This document shows, piece after piece, positions 1-5,406 of a DNA stretch of 6,768 nucleotides. The position numbers were made by a program, and so were the translations under genes. The stretch's first letter is position 1. Each line of letters opens with the position of its first letter. Origin of the DNA: Candidatus Symbiobacter sp. (GTDB lineage: Bacteria > Pseudomonadota > Alphaproteobacteria > Elsterales > Elsteraceae). The stretch spans positions 391 through 7,158 of the forward strand of contig JASGCR010000107.1 of assembly GCA_030054015.1 (NCBI GenBank), in the 5' to 3' direction. Under the pieces are notes generated by a model. It had not been told where the DNA came from. It did not search any database and saw only the letters and a list, made by a program, of their open reading frames with translations.

Positions 1-78
1 CCCTTTTTTTGACGCTCTACGCTCCCTTTTTTTGACGCTCTACGCTCCCTTTTTTTGACGCTCTACGCTCCCTTTTTT
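1..78. repeat. 23-bp tandem repeat, about 3.4 copies
   Basis: Three identical 23-bp units lie at 1-23, 24-46 and 47-69. Each is CCC, a run of seven T, then GACGCTCTACGCT. A partial fourth unit (CCC and six T) lies at 70-78. The array starts at the first base of the window, so the true copy number is unknown; the window may begin at an assembly break in a longer array. It lies just beyond the stop codon of dnaA (minus strand), in what would be the dnaA 3' flank. Seen on the minus strand, each unit is an A7 run followed by GGGAGCGTAGAGCGTC. No function is claimed. There is no coding potential and no clear hairpin. Confidence 0.95.
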
Positions 79-79
79 A

Positions 80-101
80 GGACTTATTTCGATTTTCCCT
101 A
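80..101 (-). repeat. 22-nt motif at the dnaA 3' end, shared with the argJ 3' flank
   Basis: Read on the minus strand, this stretch starts with the dnaA stop codon TAG and continues GGAAAATCGAAATAAGT. It matches the plus-strand stretch 6714-6735 downstream of argJ at 17 of 22 positions without a gap. A second, more diverged copy lies at 6677-6698. All copies are in the direction of the upstream gene. It could be a dispersed repeat or a 3'-end element; chance similarity is not excluded. Confidence 0.5.
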
Positions 102-1853
102 AGTCGTCAGCAGGCGCATCAAAAGTTCAATATCTTCGGCCAGATTCGTGTCTTTTTGCTTTAATTCCTCAATTTTACGCACGGCGTGGATGACGGTGGT
201 GTGGTCGCGGCCGCCAAATTTGCGGCCAATATCGGGCAAAGAATGGGGGGTTAGACTTTTGGCCAGATACATGGCGACTTGGCGGGGGCGGGCGACCTGG
301 CGGGTGCGGCGAGCCGACGACATTTCGCTCAATCGGATGGCGAAATGCTCGGCGACTTTGCGTTGAATGTCATCAATGGTGATGCGGCGGTCATTGGCTC
401 GCAACAAATCGCGCAGCACATCCTGGGTTGATTCCAGCGTCACATCCCGCCCGACCAGGGTGGAATGGGCGATGATGCGGTTCAAGGCCCCCTCAAGCTC
501 GCGGACGTTTGACACGATTTTATGGGCTAAAAATTCCAATACTTTTTCCGGCAAAGTGACCTGCAATTGCTCGGCTTTGGACTGTAAAATCCCCAAACGC
601 AATTCATAGGTGGTGGGGTGAATATCCGCAACCAAACCGCACCCCAAACGCGAGCGCAGACGCTCTTCCATATCCTCAAGATCAGACGGCGATTTATCGG
701 CGGAAATCACGATTTGATGATTTTGGTCAATCAAGGCGTTAAAAGTATGGAAAAATTCTTCTTGGGTCGAATCTTTGCCGCCAAAAAATTGCAAATCGTC
801 AATCATCAACACATCGACCGAGCGAAATTGTTCCTTAAATGTCGCGGTATCCTTAAAACGCATCGCGCGGATAAAATGATTCATGAATTTCTCCGCCGAC
901 AGGTAAATCACGCGGCGGTGCGGGCTGCGGCGGGCAATTTCCCAAGCAATCGCGTGCATCAAATGGGTTTTGCCCAGACCCACCCCGCCATAGAGAAAAA
1001 GCGGGTTATAGACGGCATGGGGCGATTCGGCGACGCGGCGGGCGGCGGCAAAAGCCAATTCATTCGGTTTGCCGGTGATGAAATTTTCAAAGGTAAAACG
1101 CTGGTCAAGCGCGGCGGGCAAGAGCAAATTTTGCGGCTGGGTACCCGTTTCGACAATTTGGCTGCCGCCATCGCCGCGACCAACCGGCGCAAGGGAGGGT
1201 TTTCCCATCGTCGCCGCCATCCCCAGGGGAATGACTCCCCCCATGCCCCCCGTGGGGGGGGCGGGCTTCTTGGTTGCGGTCGCCGGGGCGGCGACATCGC
1301 TGGCGGGGCCGATGCGCTCCGGCACCGTCTTGCGGTGCGGTTGGATGATAAACTCAATCTCAATCGGCTCGCCCAAGGCCTCGGCGAAGCACCGACTGAT
1401 GATCTCGTTAAAATGATGGCTGAGATAATCGCGGATAAAGCGGGTGGGCAAAGCCAATTGGGCTTTGCCCCCGTCCAGTTTGACCAGTTGAATATATTTG
1501 AACCAACTGTCAAAACTGTCGCGCCCGGCGGTGCGTTGCAAATGCTCCGCCACATGCTGCCAGAGGGCCTGGCGGGCGGATTCCGGAAGACCCGCCCCGC
1601 GCCCCGCACCGTCTGGTGCGCCGTCTGGCGCACCCTCTGCACCGTCTGGTGCGCCGTCTGCAAATCCGTCTGGTAAATCCCCCGGTACCCCACCTGGCAC
1701 CCCGTCTCTAAATTCCGTGAAGGCTTTGGTACCCAAGGGCGTGGCGACGGGCGTACCAGGGCGCGTACCGCGCGGCGTACCAGGGGAAGAAAAGCTCGAT
1801 TTGGTCGAAGCGGAGATTGGCCTTTGGTCGGATACTAAAATTTCTGTTGCCAC
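99..1853 (-). CDS. dnaA: Chromosomal replication initiator protein DnaA with long N-terminal extension
   Basis: DnaA is the AAA+ ATPase that binds DnaA boxes at oriC, opens the origin and helps load the replicative helicase. The product is 584 residues, longer than the usual 450-520. Domain I is about 95-170 (ALWQHVAEHL, SWFKYI), followed by a proline/glycine-rich linker (about 172-245). The AAA+ core has Walker A GGVGLGKTH (289-297), Walker B VDVLMIDD (346-353), the ERLRSRLG stretch (397-404) and sensor II VRELEGALNR (450-459). DNA-binding domain IV is about 486-584, with signature GGRDHTTVIHAVRK (547-560). Residue 405 is Cys in LGCGL, where I expect Trp in most alphaproteobacterial proteins. 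The start is a GTG at 1853 with AAGGG about 8 nt upstream. There is no ATG in frame before residue 204 and the only other plausible start is a GTG at residue 52, so most of the repeat-rich extension must be translated. The linker contains a C8/C6 homopolymer tract. Identity is certain; the exact start is less so. Confidence 0.97.
   Translation of the reverse strand: MATEILVSDQRPISASTKSSFSSPGTPRGTRPGTPVATPLGTKAFTEFRDGVPGGVPGDLPDGFADGAPDGAEGAPDGAPDGAGRGAGLPESARQALWQHVAEHLQRTAGRDSFDSWFKYIQLVKLDGGKAQLALPTRFIRDYLSHHFNEIISRCFAEALGEPIEIEFIIQPHRKTVPERIGPASDVAAPATATKKPAPPTGGMGGVIPLGMAATMGKPSLAPVGRGDGGSQIVETGTQPQNLLLPAALDQRFTFENFITGKPNELAFAAARRVAESPHAVYNPLFLYGGVGLGKTHLMHAIAWEIARRSPHRRVIYLSAEKFMNHFIRAMRFKDTATFKEQFRSVDVLMIDDLQFFGGKDSTQEEFFHTFNALIDQNHQIVISADKSPSDLEDMEERLRSRLGCGLVADIHPTTYELRLGILQSKAEQLQVTLPEKVLEFLAHKIVSNVRELEGALNRIIAHSTLVGRDVTLESTQDVLRDLLRANDRRITIDDIQRKVAEHFAIRLSEMSSARRTRQVARPRQVAMYLAKSLTPHSLPDIGRKFGGRDHTTVIHAVRKIEELKQKDTNLAEDIELLMRLLTT
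1591..1790 (-). repeat. Minisatellite-like repeats coding the DnaA N-terminal extension
   Basis: Two repeat families lie inside the 5' end of dnaA. At 1606-1627 and 1639-1660 there is an exact 22-bp duplication with a 33-bp period (11 codons). It encodes Asp-Gly-Ala-Pro type repeats around residues 65-85. At 1751, 1763 and 1775 the heptamer GCGTACC recurs at an exact 12-bp period and encodes Gly-Thr-Pro/Arg tetrapeptides at about residues 25-36; related GGTACC sites lie at 1684 and 1729. All periods are multiples of three, so the reading frame survives copy-number change. The encoded region is rich in Gly, Pro, Ala, Asp and Thr and is probably disordered. Confidence 0.85.
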
Positions 1854-2078
1854 GGCGCAAACCCTTTATCTCGGTCCATTGCTTAGAAATGGAACGTTCT
1901 ACGTCAAGATTAACCAAATTCATCTGTGGCGACCCGCAAATAGCAAATAAATGGCCCGCGTCAGGGTCACGGATGCAACCCCTGCTCACGGCGGTGCCAG
2001 CCTTGCCGGTCGATATTGGGTGAAATAAGTGCCGCGGTTTCCTCACGCGACCAACGCCCAAATCAGAGTTTACGTGCA
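1854..2078 (-). promoter_or_regulatory. dnaA leader / ubiB-dnaA intergenic region
   Basis: These 225 bp separate the ubiB stop from the dnaA start. I found no convincing gene. A short open frame on the minus strand (1708-2088) runs through the region, but it continues over the dnaA 5' end in another frame and resembles nothing known. On the minus strand TTGACG (1907-1902) is a good -35 candidate, but the matching -10 position holds only TAAGCA, so the promoter is weakly supported. An 8-bp palindrome GAACGTTC lies at 1892-1899. No sequence matching the DnaA-box consensus TTATNCACA was seen, and no intrinsic terminator follows ubiB, so read-through from ubiB into dnaA is possible. Confidence 0.35.
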
Positions 2079-3677
2079 TCAACGCCAAAGGGCAAGTACC
2101 GATCCGATACCCATCCCTAACAAAAAAACAAACATAATGATTAAGAAGAACTTAACCGACGTTCTTTGAGTCGAATCTTGGTGACGTGGGGTTTGACGCG
2201 CGGCGGCGGGAGCGAGAGAGGGATCAAAACCCATCGCCTGGGTACGCAGCAGCCCCGGCACTTCATGGATAAATGCGCTGAGTTTTTCGATATATTCCGA
2301 CAGGCGGGCTTTGGGGCCACGATTTTCCTGCATCCATTGCGCGATCAAGGGTTTGGCAAGCAGCCACATATTGACCGATGGATCGAGCATCCGCCCGACC
2401 CCCTCGGCCACCACCATGGTTTTTTGCAACAATAAAAGTTGCGGCTGGGTTTCCATGTTAAACTGGGCCGTGACCTCGAATAATTGTGCCAATAATTTCC
2501 CCAGGCTAATTTCGGCCAAGGATTTATTGAGCAGCGGCTCGCCAATCGCACGGCAATATTGGGCAAATTCCGCCACCGATTGGTCGGGCGGGATATATCC
2601 GGCCTGGCGGTGAATCTCGGCCACGCGGTGGTAATCGCCGGTTAAAAACCCCAACAACATATCTGCCAAAAACAGGCGGGTGGCTTTGTCCAATCGTCCC
2701 ATAATGCCAAAATCGACCGCCAAAATGGTGCCATCCCGGCCGATAAATAAATTACCCGGGTGCAGATCGGCGTGAAAAAACCCGTCGCGGAACACCGATT
2801 TGAAAAAGGCTTCGGCGGCGAAGCGCAAGATGTCGCGGCGGTCAATCCCCAACGCCGCCAATTTGTCCATCCCGGCGGCATCATCCAAGCGAATGCCGAT
2901 GACGCGGTCAAAGGTCACGACACGGCGGGCGGTGTAATCCCAATGAACCGCGGGAACGTGAAATCCGACATCCTGGGCGAAATTCTGGCGCAATTCGGAG
3001 GCGGCGGCGGCTTCCAGCCGCAAATCCAGCTCCATTTTGACCGCAGCGGCGAACACCGCGACGGCTTCGGGCAGGCGCAACCGCCGCAATTTGGGGACAT
3101 AACGGTCGAGCAGGGCCGCCCCCCAAGCGAACCAGGCCAAATCGGCGGCGAATTTTGCCGCGATCCCAGGGCGGAGGATTTTCACCGCCACCTCGTGACC
3201 CTCGTTGGTGGTGGCGAAATGCACCTGCGCAATCGACGCGGCGGCCACCGGTTTTTCATCAATTTGCCGGAATAATGCACCGAGATCACCGCCCAATTCT
3301 TGTTCAATCACGGCTTGGATGGCGGCGAAATCTTCGGGCGGCAGGCGGTCTTGCAGGGTCGCCAAAGCCGCCGCCGTGTCGGCCCCAATCAAATCGGCAC
3401 GGGTGGCCAGGCTTTGCCCGAATTTGATGAAACTGGGGCCCAGGCGGGGGGCGAGCTTTGTCCATCTTTGCCCCAATGACATCCCATCCTGCTCGCGTTG
3501 GCGCAACCATCTTACGCCGCGAATCACACGCTGCGGCCAGCCCAATCCGGCCAATATCGGTGCCAGCACATCATAACGTGCCATAAGCCATACGGAAGTG
3601 ATCACCCGCCAAACATGGTGGCGGGTGCAAGGGGGGCGGGTTTTTGCTCGGCGGTTAAGGGCGCGGGGAGTGACCAT
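2079..3677 (-). CDS. ubiB: UbiB family ABC1/ADCK-type protein kinase-like ATPase (ubiquinone biosynthesis)
   Basis: UbiB is a membrane-anchored atypical kinase-fold ATPase needed for ubiquinone biosynthesis. It is thought to help extract or deliver lipid intermediates to the Ubi complex rather than catalyse a ring-modifying step. The 532-residue product has the family hallmarks in order: KFGQ (85-88, the inhibitory KxGQ motif), the alanine-rich loop AAASIAQVH (145-153), the nucleotide-binding lysine in VAVK (163-166), acidic helix residues around 216-222, catalytic loop HADLHPGN (302-309) and DFG (322-324). A hydrophobic C-terminal segment (about 510-530) fits a membrane anchor. The chosen ATG lies 2 nt after the ubiE stop, which argues for one transcript. 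Family similarity seems to begin only near residue 23-35 (WRVITSVWLMARYD), so a GTG at residue 25 (3605) or an ATG at residue 32 (3584) could be the true start; none has a strong ribosome site. Length is normal for the family. Confidence 0.96.
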   Translation of the reverse strand: MVTPRALNRRAKTRPPCTRHHVWRVITSVWLMARYDVLAPILAGLGWPQRVIRGVRWLRQREQDGMSLGQRWTKLAPRLGPSFIKFGQSLATRADLIGADTAAALATLQDRLPPEDFAAIQAVIEQELGGDLGALFRQIDEKPVAAASIAQVHFATTNEGHEVAVKILRPGIAAKFAADLAWFAWGAALLDRYVPKLRRLRLPEAVAVFAAAVKMELDLRLEAAAASELRQNFAQDVGFHVPAVHWDYTARRVVTFDRVIGIRLDDAAGMDKLAALGIDRRDILRFAAEAFFKSVFRDGFFHADLHPGNLFIGRDGTILAVDFGIMGRLDKATRLFLADMLLGFLTGDYHRVAEIHRQAGYIPPDQSVAEFAQYCRAIGEPLLNKSLAEISLGKLLAQLFEVTAQFNMETQPQLLLLQKTMVVAEGVGRMLDPSVNMWLLAKPLIAQWMQENRGPKARLSEYIEKLSAFIHEVPGLLRTQAMGFDPSLAPAAARQTPRHQDSTQRTSVKFFLIIMFVFLLGMGIGSVLALWR

Positions 3678-3679
3678 GA

Positions 3680-4441
3680 TTACAGCCGCAGCCCTTGATG
3701 GATATAAGCAATGCCACAGCTTAAGGGGCGATGCCGCACCCGCGCAAATCCCGCCGCCGCCATCATCGCCGCCAATTCGCCGGGGGACAGAAATTCGCGG
3801 ATGGAGGTAACGAGATATTCGTACGATGCCCGATCATTTGCCAGAACCGCGCCAAAATGCGGCAAAGCCCGTGACCAGATTTGGTACAACCCGGCCAAAG
3901 GCGGCGCGACATCGGGGCTAAATTCCAGGCAAAAAAACCGCCCGCCTGGTTTTAACACGCGGTGTGCCTCGGCCAGGGCGCGGGGGCGATCCGACACATT
4001 GCGGAGGCCAAAGGCAATGCTGTAATTTTCCACCGCGTGATCGGGGAGGGGCAAATGCTCGGCATCGCCTTGGACATGGGTGATGCGGCCAAAATTGCCC
4101 GCATTGATGGCGCGGTCGCGTCCCGCCGCAATCATCTCGGCACTAATATCCAGGCTGATGACCCGCGCATCGGGGGCCTGGCGCAAAATCATCGCCGTGA
4201 TGTCGCCGGTGCCACCCGCCACATCAAGATAACTCATGGTTTTGTCCCCACGCTGACTGCGCGGGGCCATGGCGGCGATAAAATCGGCTTTCCAGGCGCG
4301 ATGCAGCCCCAAACTCATGACATCGTTCATGAGGTCATAACGGGCGGCGACGCTGGCAAACACCTGTTGCACCAAATCGCGGCGGTCGGCGGGAAGGGTC
4401 GGGTTGGGGGCGGTCTTGGTCATGGGGCTGCATTTAACCAT
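3680..4441 (-). CDS. ubiE: Ubiquinone biosynthesis C-methyltransferase UbiE
   Basis: UbiE is an S-adenosylmethionine-dependent C-methyltransferase that methylates the benzoquinol ring (2-methoxy-6-polyprenyl-1,4-benzoquinol) in ubiquinone synthesis; in menaquinone makers it also methylates demethylmenaquinol. The 253-residue product has the first UbiE signature YDLMNDVMSLGLHRAW (35-50), SAM motif I LDVAGGTGD (72-80), FGLRN (144-148) and the second signature RVLKPGG (161-167). The HFGF-type segment usually seen near the N-terminus of proteobacterial UbiE is not visible; the protein begins with a polar, proline-containing stretch instead. Start choice is open: the ATG at 4441 or the one at 4423 (MTKTAP), neither with a clear Shine-Dalgarno. 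It lies 2 nt upstream of ubiB, an arrangement common in Alphaproteobacteria. The outward neighbour is a divergent toxin-antitoxin pair; mutM, often found beside ubiE in this class, is not there. Confidence 0.97.
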   Translation of the reverse strand: MVKCSPMTKTAPNPTLPADRRDLVQQVFASVAARYDLMNDVMSLGLHRAWKADFIAAMAPRSQRGDKTMSYLDVAGGTGDITAMILRQAPDARVISLDISAEMIAAGRDRAINAGNFGRITHVQGDAEHLPLPDHAVENYSIAFGLRNVSDRPRALAEAHRVLKPGGRFFCLEFSPDVAPPLAGLYQIWSRALPHFGAVLANDRASYEYLVTSIREFLSPGELAAMMAAAGFARVRHRPLSCGIAYIHQGLRL

Positions 4442-4524
4442 ATTTTTTGGGGTACCGCTATCATCGTGTGGGCCAAAATCGATATTCGGCCCTGGCGAGG
4501 GTTGGATTTTGTCCCCAAAATATG
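4439..4524. repeat. Imperfect inverted repeat in the divergent ubiE/mntA control region
   Basis: The left arm at 4439-4452 (CATATTTTTTGGGG) and the right arm at 4513-4524 (CCCCAAAATATG) are inverted copies that differ by two extra T in the left arm. About 60 bp lie between them. The left arm includes the upstream ATG candidate of ubiE. The right arm includes a TATGAT-like -10 for the plus strand. A further imperfect palindrome (GGCC at both ends, ATCGAT in the centre) lies at 4471-4491. Confidence 0.6.
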
Positions 4525-4549
4525 ATAAATTTTTTCGGACAGGTACTTA
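4442..4549. promoter_or_regulatory. Divergent promoter region between ubiE and mntA-hepT
   Basis: These 108 bp must hold the promoters for the leftward ubiE-ubiB genes and the rightward mntA-hepT genes. For the plus strand, TATGATAAAT at 4521-4530 is a plausible -10 area, with TTGGAT at 4502-4507 as a weak -35 (16 bp from GATAAA at 4524). No comparably good leftward promoter was recognised. The inverted repeat 4439-4452 / 4513-4524 and the palindrome at 4471-4491 are candidate operator sequences, possibly for autoregulation of the toxin-antitoxin pair; this is inference. AGG at 4541-4543 is a modest ribosome site 6 nt before the mntA start. Confidence 0.4.
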
Positions 4550-4882
4550 ATGGCCCTTTTTCATTCTATCGTTACCGACATTGAACCGATGCAAAAATCA
4601 ACCGCAATTTTGTTTTTAAGGCAACACCAACCTGAAATGGCGCAAAAATTTGATGTGCGTCGTTTGGCTTTGTTTGGCTCCACCGCACGCGACGAAGCGC
4701 GTGAAGACAGCGATGTCGATATTTTGGTCGAATTTACCCATCCGGCGACCTTGGATAATTACTGTGGTTTGAAACGTTATTTACAAAGCAATTTTCCCGC
4801 CAAAATCGATTTGGTCTGCGACGATGCCATCCGCGCCGAATTGAGGCCATATATTATGAAGGACATTATCTATGTCCCGTAA
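4550..4882 (+). CDS. mntA: MNT-domain nucleotidyltransferase antitoxin (MntA-like)
   Basis: This is a minimal nucleotidyltransferase of the MNT family, the antitoxin half of HEPN/MNT (type VII) toxin-antitoxin pairs. In the characterised MntA-HepT system the enzyme uses ATP to adenylylate a tyrosine of the HEPN toxin and so inactivates it. The product has 110 residues, normal for the family. It carries an exact GSX10DXD active-site motif: G43, S44, then D55 and D57 (LFGSTARDEA followed by DSDVDILVEF). D88 in AKIDLV is the likely third metal-binding carboxylate. The start at 4550 has an AGG ribosome site; an in-frame ATG at 4589 (MQKSTA) would give a more typical N-terminus but lacks such a site. 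The gene overlaps the next by 11 nt, pointing to translational coupling. Base composition is AT-richer than dnaA, ubiB or argJ, as expected for an acquired module. Function is assigned by motif and partner. Confidence 0.92.
   Translation: MALFHSIVTDIEPMQKSTAILFLRQHQPEMAQKFDVRRLALFGSTARDEAREDSDVDILVEFTHPATLDNYCGLKRYLQSNFPAKIDLVCDDAIRAELRPYIMKDIIYVP
4858..4863 (+). promoter_or_regulatory. Ribosome binding site of hepT inside mntA
   Basis: GAAGGA lies 8 nt before the ATG at 4872, within the last codons of mntA. It is among the best Shine-Dalgarno matches in the window. It fixes the hepT start and suggests that the toxin can be translated strongly although the reading frames overlap. Confidence 0.75.
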
Positions 4883-5228
4883 TTGGCAACTATATTATTA
4901 CGATATTATACAATATGGTCATAAAGCACTGGCTTACGCCCAGCAATCGAGTTTTGATGATCTCTTTGCTAATGACATGGCTGTAGAAGCGATATTGTGG
5001 GATATTGCCGTTATTGGTGAGGCTGCCAAACAAATTCCTGCATCGATTAAACAGCAATTGCCCCAAATCGCTTGGCAAGACATCGTTGATATGCGCAACA
5101 ACGTTGTCCATGCTTATTTTGGCGTCAGCAATAACATTCTATGGAACGTCATGAAGATTCACTTGCCATATTTGCTTGCGGAGTTAGAAAAATTTAAATG
5201 CGACAATCCTGGCTTGTTTGAAAAATAG
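4872..5228 (+). CDS. hepT: HEPN-domain toxin, HepT-like RNase
   Basis: This is a HEPN (DUF86/HepT) protein, the toxin of the MntA-HepT type. Such proteins are dimeric metal-independent RNases whose composite active site uses an RX4-6H motif. The 118-residue product contains RNNVVHAY at 75-82, that is R75, H80 and Y82 in RX4HXY form. The tyrosine of this motif is the residue that MntA adenylylates in the characterised homologue. Family-type segments also include AVEAILWDIAVIGEAAKQIP (37-56). The gene begins at an ATG inside the end of mntA, overlapping it by 11 nt, with ribosome site GAAGGA. G+C over 4861-5220 is about 41% by hand count, well below the flanking housekeeping genes. The domain appears complete, with no frameshift and no missing key residue, so the toxin should be active. 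RNA target and biological trigger cannot be read from the sequence; phage defence or stress response are possibilities. Confidence 0.92.
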   Translation: MSRNWQLYYYDIIQYGHKALAYAQQSSFDDLFANDMAVEAILWDIAVIGEAAKQIPASIKQQLPQIAWQDIVDMRNNVVHAYFGVSNNILWNVMKIHLPYLLAELEKFKCDNPGLFEK

Positions 5229-5406
5229 CCTAGACGTATCTGTTTGCCCTCTCCCGCATTTATGATTGAACTCAACCCGTTTTTGTGACACAAGGCAGAA
5301 ATCCCTCTGGCGACAGGCGGGACGCTGTCACGCATAGCACCACATAAGCATATCAACGTATACGCATATCAGCGCATACGCATATTATTGTCTCCGTTAC
5401 ACTTGA
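5229..5406. promoter_or_regulatory. Spacer between hepT and argJ, probably holding the argJ promoter
   Basis: This 178-bp spacer has no credible gene. It holds a short perfect inverted repeat, TTGTGACACAA (5283-5293), an additional GTGACA / TGTCAC pair (5285-5290 and 5326-5331), and the 16-bp tandem repeat at 5348-5385. TATTAT at 5383-5388, about 19 bp before the argJ start, is a -10 candidate, but no good -35 sits at the right distance; the tandem repeat occupies that position. No terminator for hepT was recognised. Confidence 0.35.
5348..5385. repeat. 16-bp tandem repeat upstream of argJ
   Basis: GCATATCAACGTATAC (5348-5363) is followed directly by GCATATCAGCGCATAC (5364-5379), 14 of 16 identical, and then by GCATAT (5380-5385). 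The junction of the first two units makes the palindrome CGTATACG (5357-5364). The array ends 21 bp before the argJ start and overlaps the expected promoter. It could be a set of protein-binding sites or a simple slippage repeat. It does not resemble the ArgR box I know from enterobacteria. Confidence 0.8.

Noticed and set aside
1..78. The left-edge repeats as a CRISPR array.
   Set aside because: The units are contiguous 23-bp copies with no unique spacers between them.
618..1676. A 352-codon open frame on the plus strand, antisense to dnaA.
   Set aside because: It lies wholly inside dnaA, shows no recognisable family and is typical of the antisense open frames in GC-rich coding sequence.
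1892..1899. GAACGTTC palindrome upstream of dnaA as a LexA-type operator.
   Set aside because: The alphaproteobacterial LexA site is a direct repeat GTTC-N7-GTTC, which is absent here; an 8-bp palindrome alone is weak.
1708..2088. A 126-codon minus-strand open frame across the dnaA leader, checked as a possible rpsT or small gene.
   Set aside because: It overlaps the dnaA start in another frame and the ubiB stop, has no ribosomal protein S20 features, and its C-terminus reads through the dnaA repeats.
2760..3275. A 171-codon plus-strand open frame antisense to ubiB.
   Set aside because: ubiB has continuous family motifs across this interval; the antisense frame has no recognisable features.
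5283..5293. TTGTGACACAA as a CRP or FNR site.
   Set aside because: The half-site spacing does not fit either consensus, and the position relative to a mapped promoter is unknown.
5159..5356. A 65-codon minus-strand open frame in the hepT-argJ spacer.
   Set aside because: It overlaps the hepT 3' end, has no recognised domain and no clear ribosome site. It could mark a dispersed repeat, but that cannot be supported from one copy.
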